Positions 11,701-22,451 of a stretch of 64,000 bases of DNA are shown here, piece after piece. Under the pieces are notes generated by a model. It worked only from the letters and a program-made list of their open reading frames with translations, had not been told where the DNA came from and did no database searches. This DNA comes from Monocercomonoides exilis. Lineage: Eukaryota; Preaxostyla; Oxymonadida; Polymastigidae. Within the stretch, counting starts at the first letter, position 1. Each line of letters starts with the position of its first letter. The position numbers were made by a program, and so were the translations under genes. The stretch spans positions 1-64,000 of the forward strand of contig LSRY02000073.1 in NCBI GenBank assembly GCA_001643675.2. The letters run 5' to 3'.

Positions 11701-14298
11701 CTCAGAGCCGCTGAGTCTGGATGGATCGGCAAAGCACTGGGTGTGGTCGATAAACTGAAGTGTGGTTGTGTTCACGATATCAATCAGCAACACTCTGCTT
11801 GTGCATCTGAGAAAGAGGTCTCTTCCAACCGCTGCTCTGTTTGGTGTGGAATTGGAGAAGCACACGCCGCTGCTTATCTGGAGGAGTGCTTTGGCGTTGT
11901 CGATATGCACCATCATCCCTCCGCCCTTTCCGCCCTTTCCTCCCGTTCCTCCCGTTCCCTCTGTATCGGGCACACAGCAATCAGCGAAAGCAGCCGAGCC
12001 GTTCACAACCATCTCAGCATCCTTGTCTGTCAGGTGCACACACACCCCTCCGCCGCACGAGCCATCCTGGCAGGCGGTGCAGCTGGAGAAGGATCCACCA
12101 GTGATGCACACTTGCGATCCAGCGATGAGGGAGCATTCGAGGCCGCTTCCGCTTCCACTTTGCCGGGTGATGGCTGTCAGGTTTGTGGAAGTGAGTGTGA
12201 CGCTCAGTGCAGCCTCGGCATTCACAGTCAGGGCAGCCACAGATGAAAGGCACATAGGGCCAATTTCCACCGAATCGAACAGCACATGCCCTGCAGCCAC
12301 AGTTATGACGGATGCAGCGAATGGTGCATCGGGCAGTGTTTCTGCTGCAGTGATTGTGCAGTGGTCGACTTCGAGGCATCCCTGCATGTCTGTCAGGTGG
12401 AACAGGTGGGAGTGCAGCGAGGCGCTTGCATTCCTGCGGAATGCGAGGGAGCTGAAAGTGGCACTGCCAGTTGTGATTTGCACGAGGGCTGTGCTGTCTG
12501 TGGCATCAGCACTCAGCACTGTTTTGTCAGCGCCAGCGCCGCTGAAGGATATGGTGAGTGTGCACACATTGATCCTTGTTTCGTGGCACACACACTCCTC
12601 GACTGCAACAGCCTTTGTTTGGAGCAGCGGGTTGGCCACGCCCACTGCATATCCCACGGTTCTGCATCTTCTGCCTTGGATGTCTCCTGCATCAGCCGAT
12701 CCGCATGCTTGGTGGTCGATGCCGCTGGCACTGTTGACGAGGATAGGATCGAAGAAAGTGTTTGGAATCCAGGAGCTGCATTCTTGCATCCCCTTCACAA
12801 CCCTGTTTGTGGAGCCAGCTGTTGTCGAGCGGCAGAGCACAAAGCACTCATCATTGATGTTTGTCCAACCGCTGTCGATATACACATCGTGACCCATTTT
12901 TGCAGCAGAATTGTTTTCAAAGAAGCAATAATAAATAAATGAAGTTCGAACACCACCTGAATCATCCCAGCTGATTCCTCCTCCATGGTTGTCACTCGAA
13001 CAGTTTCTGAAACAGCAATCTTTAACAATTGCCCATGAATTTTCATAAAAACCTAAACAACCTCCGTGATATATTCGAGATTGTTTAGTGCAATTCAAAA
13101 AGACGATTGATTCAATAGAGCATTGTGCATTGCTATTGTTGTATGAAGTCATACTTGAACCAACGTGTTGTGTTGTGCATGATGAAATATTACAATTTTT
13201 GATTATAAATGAATTCATATAATATAAATCTGCAACACCACTCGAATGACCAGAGTTGCAAAGCGAAAATGATGTATTTGTAATAATTGTGTTTTTTCCT
13301 CCTGTTCTGAAGGAAACAGCGCCTCCACAATACGAAGAATTGCAGTTATTGAACATGCAATGTGAGATACTCAGTACTCCCGAAGAAGTGAAGCGAATTG
13401 CTCCACCATAATCACTTGCCAACGTAGAAAAGTGGCAATCAACGAACGTTGCATCACCTGTTGAAATGTTCTGTCTTAACATTGAATGATCTCCAATCAC
13501 TGGCTGGGCATTATGGTGTCTGTGGCAGTTCTCAAAGGAAGTGTTTGCTGATGAGTGAGTGAAAGATTTGGAGTTCAGTGCATGGAACAAGCCTCCGTTG
13601 TATGGGGATTCGACACATTTCACGGAGCATCCAGACATCACTGTTCTGATTTCGCGGGTGGGGATATCGAGGGGCTCATTCATGTTTGTGGTGTGGGTGA
13701 TGTTTGTGAAGCATGAATGCAGCAGCTCAACATCGGATATGCCAGATGTGGCGACAAACGGAGAGCCAGCACAGACGCAGCAGGAGTCGAAGAGGGATGA
13801 GGATATTGAGACTCTGCAGCTCGCTGAGCTGGCAGGATGGTCAGCACCGCTGGCAATGGATGAAACAGGGGCAGCTGGGTTAGAGACTGCCAGCGAGATG
13901 TTGAACAGCCACAGGGATGCACATTGCAGCTGGGCAACATGGTGGGTTGATTTGGCGGTGTATGAGAGAGTGCAAGATGTGAATGTGGCATTGCTGCTGG
14001 TGATGGCAAGGCAGGCGTGTGGTGCACAGCATGCAAGGGATGTGTCAGACAGCAGGAAAGAGGTGTTGGCCATTGTTGCACAGTGGCGGCTGAGCAGCTG
14101 AGTTTGTTTTGGAGCACTCAACAAACCCTTGAAAAGGCATAGCTGTTTGTTGTTGGATGTGCCAATGGACTTATAATTGAAAGGCAAGTGTGCTTTGCAT
14201 GGTGAATGTTCCGAGCAGTTGGCAGCGCCATTTGATTCGCATGCAATGAAGCACAAAAACAAGAAAGTCAAATGGCACTTCATGGATGCTTTCAGCAT
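6184..14298 (-). CDS. Giant beta-helix surface receptor with degenerate kinase tail
   Basis: This is a single uninterrupted frame of 2704 codons. The N-terminus (residues about 6-25) is a hydrophobic signal peptide; Met1 or Met6 could start it. Residues about 30-2200 are Cys/Ser/Thr-rich repeats with many short strands and N-glycosylation sequons (for example NCTF- and DSCHFS-like stretches), typical of the right-handed beta-helix (Pmp-like) surface proteins of oxymonads. One transmembrane helix lies at about 2248-2275, followed by a basic and acidic cytoplasmic region. Residues about 2560-2665 match only the C-lobe of a protein kinase: a KAPEL motif (APE), FSIGMMLWEC (helix F) and an NPDARPSP motif near helix I. 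I see no glycine loop, VAIK lysine, HRD or DFG, so the tail should be a pseudokinase. The likely role is a cell-surface adhesin or sensor that signals by scaffolding; the ligand is unknown. The 3' third is duplicated in inverted orientation at 1-2561. Confidence 0.85.
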   Translation of the reverse strand: MLKASMKCHLTFLFLCFIACESNGAANCSEHSPCKAHLPFNYKSIGTSNNKQLCLFKGLLSAPKQTQLLSRHCATMANTSFLLSDTSLACCAPHACLAITSSNATFTSCTLSYTAKSTHHVAQLQCASLWLFNISLAVSNPAAPVSSIASGADHPASSASCRVSISSSLFDSCCVCAGSPFVATSGISDVELLHSCFTNITHTTNMNEPLDIPTREIRTVMSGCSVKCVESPYNGGLFHALNSKSFTHSSANTSFENCHRHHNAQPVIGDHSMLRQNISTGDATFVDCHFSTLASDYGGAIRFTSSGVLSISHCMFNNCNSSYCGGAVSFRTGGKNTIITNTSFSLCNSGHSSGVADLYYMNSFIIKNCNISSCTTQHVGSSMTSYNNSNAQCSIESIVFLNCTKQSRIYHGGCLGFYENSWAIVKDCCFRNCSSDNHGGGISWDDSGGVRTSFIYYCFFENNSAAKMGHDVYIDSGWTNINDECFVLCRSTTAGSTNRVVKGMQECSSWIPNTFFDPILVNSASGIDHQACGSADAGDIQGRRCRTVGYAVGVANPLLQTKAVAVEECVCHETRINVCTLTISFSGAGADKTVLSADATDSTALVQITTGSATFSSLAFRRNASASLHSHLFHLTDMQGCLEVDHCTITAAETLPDAPFAASVITVAAGHVLFDSVEIGPMCLSSVAALTVNAEAALSVTLTSTNLTAITRQSGSGSGLECSLIAGSQVCITGGSFSSCTACQDGSCGGGVCVHLTDKDAEMVVNGSAAFADCCVPDTEGTGGTGGKGGKGGGMMVHIDNAKALLQISSGVCFSNSTPNRAAVGRDLFLRCTSRVLLIDIVNTTTLQFIDHTQCFADPSRLSGSEDGADQPVIPLEIYLCHHDNNIYVDGLAGTDHLHCGPSVFACETVHFAASNRITSASTTILLAANSTLASEITIETFPFLLSSATAHLQAVHVHDAGQCSNKAIVTASAEMSASSICFLLPTAMSTGRHGFIHSLAAFTLDHCCIDFHSAPSHPVIFYIMRLASGSATITNTQISTHAEFSTFTPILISGAHSITINSTIIARPRRANGDGGCLIAEKHTQQGTTMHLSNCTISSCCIRAHTLKGGGLYASVENGRKLTMTGVTFTQCSAPSSAPEADTDADDETDAEIEIDAENEDTEERGLGGGMFIEGGEGSMDFVLQNMTFDECRAWRGKSLFVAGQMLDSVADTLHLKWDMDGPAFQSLHQLNGWERATCGEHYAVPLVVYLWTNFSAHAYVDGADGWDFSACGFDVAPCRSISKALQLRFVPDLPSSASTITVTHSTTFSILLHLQPSATHHNPQLLINGNLHGTPVAVHEPALQGSNKAFLASSILLRLANLSFSLPPSLHSILSFLQTATSSARLSLSACSFASTAPSSPTSYAVVSVLAGSADIANCCVSAITLAHPFFLVAATASQAAVQNLSACMVDASPAGIIEVAAPAEDASKQTYSPTNSQLTFTIADSNFTNITARANHSTVFALPSYQSIDCVLDSCFCTNCVGETIDEGGAVRVCLSSTESSLKVASCVLTQCVCSRTKGKGGALMIDCTQPQSLPQSLHQSHSQSYSQSSPPAPDDLLHPIPLRILNDRFILNDAFAGKDIFIRSDHVATQINETQFTLDFTQPSLQTNNSICGSTFTDSTLLDLIPLITFFKAGQIHACLLGTDSRQCGSTSNMCRTIDNSIRHIDSGTWNMVVVHTDSAFARQTTLADLTLRSATKLICLVHLQTPIPIEQTHHAVVAFANDCSLDSCHFSIGSGFASELDSVFRQLNGSLLVVSCTFTSAGTEALLNSTLISVASGVFEMRKAALHSIATTRNLLLFCSSAVAVCTETNISSTATSNAALAIEPSTTIEIRDLAIHNSTADNAFIACGCPQTPGAQPSPDEPASLLKLVGVAVAHATTKRCGIDCTSCTGTILQHNCSFTNFTSTSSSTSSSTSTPTFASESESASASATGTMEHFANCANIQIEACIFQGTGTAASCTSSTSNTANTAREVADNVCTWNGSLVHFADSSVAITDAAFTAAPQGALSLSAASAHIRKILFANNTPSIPNYQSARRNIICSNASTLHLTSIASGDGLLPNTSLWIHTTACSLHGIPAQRASSFFIPTLTSAAITHHNNTHIQIRCNGSLLLPCNLSYALFFLLGDQHAVEKGLFSHDDYVSENEIASTIPANAIADASDKADVLVALQFGNPSSPSFTDAIVVKNKSESQANGDEKLVEEGKEEKSYWLLIVIVLVAILFIVLIGFIIFVVRWRKQKRRTEELEEIVNDNIKKDPKAFEMVTMEMSPEEQWRRAEREAEKKNEERFKKRVYEKSLGHSESSEHLLSESGSTEYILGKDSDKIPEWVLEKDEEEKIRKQTPSPSISSTSTTGTSDTESTFVRGEDLCPTTSSMSNLVDAMACSSPHEKLIVDLRDSLFMLLHGKNEKKEMAIGTLREREQTAAQILFWVAGGALFSFEDGEDDLPSLPNLSPHIVLFSEHMVICIAMHSECSSSDSDSSSISSSTIVTSSSDGSRRSKRYTRSPPPSSAFEDDEDNRNECLRWKAPELQINKKMGAKKASVSFSIGMMLWECVTLQIPFGEYEAETAGQKIANGEKPDLGAAGCSAFAQTINACLSQNPDARPSPAQLQRQFIQHFPGGAPSLTASDALYCYHPLHLNCSSDQSASYSATTFTEDPAAPS

Positions 14299-15675
14299 GG
14301 TGACATATAATTTTTTTTTTGAATTTGATTTGTCAGAAAGTCCAAATTATGAGTTTTGTTTTTCTTTGAATGGGTCTTCGAGATAATGTCTTGGCAAATT
14401 TTATGTGCTTTTTAACTTTTGTTAATTGCTGTTCTTTTACTTCGATGAACAACGAAAATTGCGTGATTGTTGCAATCATAACGAATTTTTATGATTTGAG
14501 CAATTGTGATGATTGTGAATCTCAATAATTTAATTTTCATGAAAAATGTTTGATCTCATCCAGCTTCGTAATTATCTTTCTCTTTCTTTTCAAACACAAA
14601 ATCAAACAAATATCAAAAAAGTTGGCATTGATGTTGTTATAATTCTCGCTCTCTCTCTCTTTCTCTTTCTCTGATTGTTTAATTATTCTATTCATTTTTT
14701 TTGTCAAATATCCGTAACTGTTGAAAATTCGAAATCCCAATTATTCACAAATCGAATTCATTCAAACTGGATGAAAAACCTGTTCAAAACAGTCATAATC
14801 TTTTTTTTTTCTGTTAAAACGATGTATTTATAAACATGGTGAAAGAAAATTTTGTTCTTTTGAGGTATTTTATTAAAGAAAAAATCAGGATTTGTTCCAA
14901 ACTTTCACTCAATTTAAGAATAATAAGTCTCACATTCCCACGCATTTGAATGAAGAAAATAATGAATAAATAAAAATTATAGGAAATAATTGAGTGGACA
15001 AAATTCATAAAGAAAAAATATAACTTCCCAAATTGGAACGTAATATTTTGCTTTATGAATTTTGTTCCGCTCAATTCTTTTAAATATTATTCCCGATTTT
15101 CGATTTAATTGTAATAGTATGCATTGTTCATGTTGATTTATAATGAAATGATTGTTTAAAAAGTTTGGAACAAATCTCAGTTTTTCTCATTATTTCAAAA
15201 ATTTAGCCCAAATACTATTCATTATACCATAATTATTTATCAAAAGTTTTTGAAAGTTATTTGAAACTGAGATAACTTCTATAATAGCATTTAGAAAAAA
15301 TAGATTAAATCTAGACAATAGCGGGAATTGATTATTTGTGTTTTTTTGTATGCAATGTTTGAATCTGAGCCTTTTTTAACTTTTATATTTCTCCACAAAG
15401 TTTGGTTTGGCAAGAAATATTTTTATATGCAAAATTGATAGTTTTAAAGAGAAAAAGTTTATGAATCCATTTTCAGATGAAGAATTGATATTTAGAAAAA
15501 ACGTAATTTTTGCTGCTCAAGGAATTGTGAAAAACAGTTTGCTTTTGCTTGAATGGTTGAAAATTTATTTGATAATCGTATTATTATATGAAAGAGCTAC
15601 AATCAGAGTTTATATTTATTTTATTCTTAAAATATACTATTTTAGATATGGTAACAAATCGAACAATTTCATTTT
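14299..15675. other. AT-rich intergenic region, possible missing 5' exon
   Basis: This is the 5' flank of the receptor gene and of the divergent gene starting at 15676. A (CT)n tract lies at about 14648-14672. An open stretch at 15407-15640 (plus) contains lysine and acidic residues and could be an upstream exon of the next gene, but I could not place a splice junction that keeps frame. Otherwise nothing is recognised apart from the hairpin listed separately. Confidence 0.5.
14889..15176. repeat. Nested inverted repeats, possible MITE remnant
   Basis: Outer arms of 17 bp (14889-14905 and 15160-15176) are exact reverse complements. An inner pair of about 24 bp (14989-15012 and 15051-15075) is complementary with two differences. 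No target-site duplication is obvious. The nested design resembles a decayed foldback element. Confidence 0.5.
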
Positions 15676-18563
15676 ATGTTTGCAAAAAAATGCTTCAGAG
15701 AGGGCAAGACAATTTCGTGCATTTGCATAGCAGTCACCAAAAAACTTTCGAATGCTTTTTTCCCCAAAGAGTTACTTAGGCATCTTGTTCTACCAAATAT
15801 AAGCGAAAGCCTATCATTTGATGAAGTTGTAAATATGTATCACATAATTGGAGAACTGCTCGAAAGTTTTTTTATGAACAGTTATTGCTCAGCTCTTTTC
15901 AGTCAAATAGAAGTTCAAGATATGATTACAATTTTGATTGCGACAGCGCATTTTACACCTTCTCCTTCTGAAGCTCTTTTAAGGACTCTGTATTCGCTAA
16001 TTGCCTCTCTTCATATTCATCCAACATTGCGATGGAAATTGCGCAGTGAAGTGCAACGCCGAATTTCAAAAATCAGTTCAAACGAGAGGTCAATCGCATC
16101 CTGCATTGATGAAGCTTTCCCTCCTGGTGAATACTCTGTTATATCCAGAAAGTTGCAATTGCGCTCCAAAGCACATGTGGATTGCATTCAGCCTCTTTTT
16201 TGCATATTCTCGCAGTTACCTATTATGAGGTTGTGCAATCCGCCTACGCGAATGAACATCATGCGAGTTATTGCAACTGTTCTTTTCAATGTGATGAGCA
16301 TTTTTCCTTTTGATGATTCAGACTCCAGCCCAACACACAATCCGTCTGAAATGTATTTCCAGGTAAACTCGATACGCTCGTACGAAGCAGAGCAGTGCAG
16401 AAAGACTCAAGGAAGCTTCTTGCTTGAGAATGGGATTCTGCGGAAGGTGAGCGACTATCGGTATTCTCAGTCATTTTTGACGGCTGAAGAGGAAAAACAA
16501 GCCAAGCGCAAGATCGAATGGAACGGAGAAGGAGATGATATATTGAATCAGCTGATGATCTTTCTTGAAAGAGCTTTTATCAGCCACAAAGACAACGAAA
16601 TTGAGTGCTTCCAAGATGGAGAAGACAAATATTCTGAATCGTCCTCTAAATCGAATGCACTTTCGTCTATGCTATCATTCATAATGCCAAAGAGGAATAA
16701 AAAAGACGCTGCTAAAAATGGAAAGAAGCGACGATATGTGAAAAAGGAATGGGTAGTATCGCTAAAAGGAGAAGAGAAAGCTGAGCACGACAAAGAATTG
16801 ATCAGCTCGCACGAAAAGAGACTTGTTCTTCTGCTTCTTTCGATGCTTATTGCGCAAAGGAACAATCTCAGAATGCAGCAGAAACGCGATTCAGAAGAAG
16901 AGATGCAGCCACAAGAGATTGACGAAGAAACAAAAAGAGTGCTTGAGCTGCTGCTTTCAGCAGCCACGTTTCATTGTGATTTGATGAAGCAGCTTGAAGA
17001 ACAGATTCTTTCAAAAGAAAAGCCAAAAATGCAGAAGAGAAAAGAGAAAGACGGAGATTTTGTTGACTCGGATTTGGAATCTATTGATGAAAGAAGAAGT
17101 GATACTTGCATATTTAATGGAACAGAAACAAATTCCGATGCACGAAATACTATTTCTCATTGTGATATTCGACAAATGGAAATTGTGTTAAGTGCATTGT
17201 CAATTTGCTGTTTTTCTCTTTCTTTGCTTGTTTCATCATTGGGTTTGCAATTTATTTATTCCTCCTTGCCAATTTAAAAGTTCGAGAAATTTTTTGTTTC
17301 TATGTAAAATGAAAAATGCGTTTTCTTAAAAAAACAACAAATGTTACATCAATTTGAAATTATGTAAACTTCTCAATTTCATCCTCAATATGTTGTTTTC
17401 TTCTTTTGATCAGATACAATTCGAGACTATCTTTTTGACAATCAACTTTTCCCATTGATAGAAAGCGTTACACAGTTTGCACTTCGACAATACTTTTTCT
17501 TTCCTCTCATTTTTAATCTTCAACAATTCATTGCTTTCATTTTGATTTTGATGTTTTTTATTTGTTGTTCAGAGCACTTCTTTTATCCTCATCTCACAGC
17601 GCGCAATTGTCTCAGACGCCAATTTTGTGCTTCTTCACATTGATTCGCTCGTGTCTTTCATCCAACGAAGCAGTCGATGCTTTCAACAACTCCAACTTCT
17701 ACACTGCACTCCAAAAGCTGCTCCATTCGTCTGTAATGAACACCTTCACCCCTTTCCCTCCAAACGGCATGTTTTCTGTTCCGCCTGCCTGCCACTTCAG
17801 CATCCTGCCTCTCTTCACAATGGAGCCCTCATCATATTCTCTGTGCCCGCCTGTACTCCTCAATGTGACTCTGCTGATGCTCAGCATTTCGATCGTGCGG
17901 CGCTGTCTGGAAGAGAACGGGTCGGCCATTCCTCTGGTCAACTCATCGGCTCTGCTGAACACCATCCATTTGGGTGCGACTGACGTAATTGATTTGTTCA
18001 GAAAGCAGAAGGCAACAAGAGTCATTGACGAGCCCGGGTTCATCGACGATGGAGAAGAGATGCCTTTGATATGTGCATCACCTCTCTTCTCTCTCCACCC
18101 TTATTTCCGCGAATCGTATCCTTCGTCTGCTTTCTGCGACTTCTTCTGCCACGAGTATGCTCTGATGCTGTTTTGGGCAACCAGCACAATCTCCCCAACG
18201 CATATCATCAACACTTCTGATTCATCTCCTCAGCTTCCCCTTCTTCCTCCACTTTATGTTGCCTTCTGCCTCGATTTGGTTGTGAGCACGTCAATCACAG
18301 CAACATTGATGAATGTGCTGTATGTGCTGAGCAACATCTACTCCATTCCGCAGAAAATGGAGTATGAAATGGAAGAGCAAGAGGACGCATATGAAGCTGA
18401 CTCAGTGACAGAAAGAAAAGATGAACGTTTGGTGAAACTTCTGCATATCGTGGAGATGGCAAAGGAATCGTTCGAAGAAGGAGGAGGTAGTGACTTGATG
18501 GTGATGATGATTCATGTGATTGATGAAAATATTCTTGAAGAGATTTCAAATGGATTGTTTTGA
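15676..18563 (+). CDS. Three-exon gene for an unrecognised conserved-looking protein
   Basis: Exons are 15676-17242, 17414-17474 and 17573-18563. The two introns (171 and 98 nt) both start GTTTGC and end CAG. With them removed the frame runs through 872 residues (2619 nt) to a TGA, and both junctions are in phase (phase 1, then phase 2), which supports the model. The protein is mostly helical, with Leu/Ser-rich segments, a basic-acidic stretch (residues about 270-480) and a C-terminal acidic region. It looks like an alpha-helical repeat or scaffold protein. I recognise no domain. The true start may lie upstream: 15676 is simply the first ATG of the open frame, and 15407-15640 may hold a further exon. 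It converges on the SPRY gene to the right. Confidence 0.7.
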
Positions 18564-19393
18564 AGCTGTATATCATTTGGGAAATGAGCATTTTGGAGAG
18601 CACAAAAAATTGCATGTGGTTGTGAGTTGCGATTTTTTGTAAAATGCCCTGTCAATAATTCTATCTGTAAGACTCATAATCTTGAACAGTCATTAAGTAT
18701 CGTTCATTTTTAATTTTGAATGTTTTATGTTTGTATATTTATGTTTTAATTTCAAAAAACGCCAATTTATCAAGTTTATCATTTTTAACTTAAAGAAATT
18801 ATCAAAGTTTTTGTTTGAAAAAATGAAGACACATTTTGTTGGAGTTAAAACATTTAAAATTGACTTTATGGAATGTTTGTGTTTATAAAAAGAACAATAA
18901 TAAATATGAATAGCTATTGTTTAGGAATCTCTGAATTGAATTGAAAGGGAAAAAAATAAACAATAAAAAGCAAAATCTATGCATAACTTCGAAAATTGTC
19001 ATTGGAAAGCAAATAAATCGAATATAATCACACAAAATTGTGCAAATTTGTATGTGATTATACTCGATTTATATTGCACTTTCTTTTTCGAAAGTTGGTG
19101 TTTGTGAGTTATTTGGAAATAAAAGCAAGAAAAAAATAAAAATGGAAAACATAAATAAAAGAGAAACAAAAGAACAACGAAAAACTGAAGTAAAAGTAAT
19201 ATTGTTGCAAATAATCGCATTGAAGAATAAAAAAGAAATATTTCTCCTTTGAAATATTCAGATTTTATCGTTCAAAAGCAATTGATTGCACCAATAATAA
19301 CTAACTACTAATATTTATTTACAATTTTTAAATAAGATTTATAGCTTTCAGGCAAAACTTGTGAAACAAAATAAAATACGTGTTATTCCTTCC
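18564..19393. other. Convergent intergenic region
   Basis: This AT-rich 3' flank is shared by the gene ending at 18563 and the minus-strand SPRY gene ending at 19394. It holds an imperfect hairpin of about 22 bp per arm (19015-19036 and 19047-19070). No coding sequence is seen. Confidence 0.6.
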
Positions 19394-22300
19394 TCATACG
19401 AATTTCAAGTTTTTCATCTGAGAAAATGGAGCGTTCAACCATTTGTGTAAAACCACACTTGATGTCGAAGTTTCAGGAAGAGGCCCAAAAAGAGGTTGAA
19501 GGCACGTCACATCGATTCCACAGCAGCTGTGTCTCACAAATGCCTTGAGTGAATTCGAATGATAGAAAGAATTTGCATCATTAAAATAAAAGATAAAATA
19601 GAAAAATGAAGGAGAAGTAGAATTTCATTGAATTTCAATTAAATAAAATATAAGAAAGAGAGAGAAAGAAAGAATTAAATATTAAAATAGATAAAAACAA
19701 GGTAATTGATGCATACAGCGCATTTCACTCTCCGAGGGATGTTTGAGAAGCGGTGGGGGAGCATTTTTGAGCCCAGGAAGAATGTGACTGTTCGTGTCTG
19801 CATGTCAATCTGCATCCCAACACTCTCGTTTCCGCTCCAAATGGGATTCCCAAAATACGTCTGCCCATTTTGAATCAAACAGCCACTAAAAATGTGTATA
19901 GAATTGATGAACAAAAATGAAACATAACACAGAAAATGAGAAAATGATTAAGTTGTATCAAAAATAAAGTAACAATATGACTTAAAAAGAATTGAAAACA
20001 CACTTTTTCGCGTTAAAAGATGCAGTTTCTGTTCATTTGAAGAAATGCAATGCGATAATTGTTCATGATTATGAATTGAAAAACGGAAATATCATCATTT
20101 TAATTGCCATAAATCGTTGAGGAAGAAAAAAAGACGAAATAAAAGAAAAGAAAAAATTGTATGTTCAAAAATTGTCAAAAGTTACCAAAAAAAGCAATGC
20201 AAACTTTCTGTGCTTCCGAGAACATATTGTTCTGGTGGAACAAACTGGCTTTCACAAATTCCAATCACTAAGCAAATGAGACAATGAAAGGCAAAGCAAT
20301 AAAATGGCAAACAGAAAGGAAAAAAAAAATAAAGAAAGAAAATTATCCAATTTCTTTTTCAAAATGAATGAGCAATTTTCACACTTCTTTCAGGAGATGT
20401 GTTTGAGAATTTCATTTCGCAATACCAGATGCCCTGAACAACACATCACAGCATATCACATCAAATAGAATATATCCCATTCAAATGTTTGTATCATTAT
20501 AAGAACAAAAAGCAAATTGATTATCATTCAGAATGAATTTTCAAATAACAAAACAAAACAAATAAATAAATGAATAAATGAATAAATAAATGAAAAAAGA
20601 GAGCAAATTAAACAAACCTGATCGATGACTGTGTCAACCACGATTGTTGTGTCGTTCCGCTTCACATTTGTCAGTCTGGAGCCTTTTATCTGCACCAAAA
20701 GAGGGTTGGCTACAAGAAAGCGGATTTGCGTGTTTCCAATTTCAACTGAAAATTACAAATAAACAAATAGAAAAGATAAAAGTCAAAATGATAAGAAAGA
20801 AAACATAAACATCAAAGAAAAGCAAAATGAAAAAGAAGAATAACATTAAATCATAACATCAAAAGGCCAATTTCAACATCAATTAAAATAATCAACACAA
20901 TTTTTATCCTTGTCAAAACCCAAAAAACAAAAAAACAAAAAAACAAAAAAACAAAAAAACAAAAAAACAAAAAAAAAAAGCAAAATAATCCAATTTCATA
21001 CCCAATCTTGGCTTGATGCATTTGACGATAGTCTTTCCGTGGTCCTTCACGTTTCCGATAAGCTCTTCAACATGCTGCACGCCTTCGCTCCATGTCAAAC
21101 TCATCATGCCCTCTCTCGTGCCGGAGGTGAGGAAATAATGAGGATTGGCTGGAGGAGAAGAAGAAGGCGAGGGGGAGGGTGAAGGTGATGTGGGCGATAG
21201 AGAAGAAGGAGAAGGAGAAGAGGAGGAAGAAGAAGGAGGAGGAGGAGGAAGAAGAAGAGTATAATTTGAATATCTTGAAGGCAAAGGAGCAATGGAAGGC
21301 ATGCCCATCTGTGTTGAAATGTTCTGAAATGGAATGTATGAAATGGGTGGAAGAGGAGGAAGAGAAGAAGAAGATGATGATGAAGGTGAAGGCGATAATG
21401 AAGAAGAAGAAGAAGAAGAGGCAGAAGCAGAAGCAGAAGCAGAAGCAGAAGCAGATGAAGCAGGATCACCTTCACTTCTCACCTTCAAATCGTGTCTGGG
21501 GTCGAGCCAGGGCATCGACGTCTTCGAAAGAGCGTCGAGTTCTTCAGCCACTTTGACTGACTTCCTCACAAACAGCGGGAACAGGATGTCTCCCCAGAGG
21601 AATATCGCATTCGTCAGACTGCTTCGTCGAAACTCGAATATCTTCTGCGCTGCCACTTTCGAGTTTTTGCTCATATTTCCCCAGTCGCTTTTGGCGGCTG
21701 CCTCTTCAATCTCCCTCCTCGTCTCTCTGCTGCACAAGCCTTGTTCTTCTCTTCTTTCCTCCAGCACTTTCTTCAGAAGATCGTCCGGAAGCATCTTCAG
21801 CCCACGCAGCTCGTTCTCCTTTGCCGTGAGCAGCTTCAGAATGTTTTTCTCCCTCAGTTTTGTGAACTGCACGAAATGAGTCATCATGAGGATGTTGTTG
21901 AGGCATTCGTTGCAGTGGAAGAAGATGGCGGCGTGGAAGAGGATGGGCGGGAGAGGAGGGAGATCGATGAAGGAGGTGGGCGGAGAGAGGAGTATGGTCG
22001 TCTGGGAAGAAGAAGACGATGATGATGATGATGATGAAGGAGGCGGAGGAGGAAGGGAAGGAGAGGAAGAAGAAGATGATGACGATGATGACGATGATGA
22101 TGGATTATCAGAAGAAGAATGAGAAGAAGAAGATTGGACAGGAGCAGGGGAGTTAGCAAACAAAAGAGAACTTGAGAGAGATTTTGAAGCTGGTTGAGTT
22201 GAATGAGATGAAGAAGAGGAAGAAGAAGAAGAAGAAGATTTTGGAGAAGGGACGGTGATGAGCAGAGCAGCCAGAGAGCCTTCAGAGGAAGAAGAATGAC

Positions 22301-22416
22301 TCGAGTCAGAGGAGATGGAGGTTGGTGTGTTGGATGAACGAGAAGGAGAGTGAGAAGAATGAGAAGAATGAGAAGAGGATGTGGAGATGGAATCGGAAGT
22401 GGATCGAATAGAAGAA

Positions 22417-22451
<35 letters not shown>

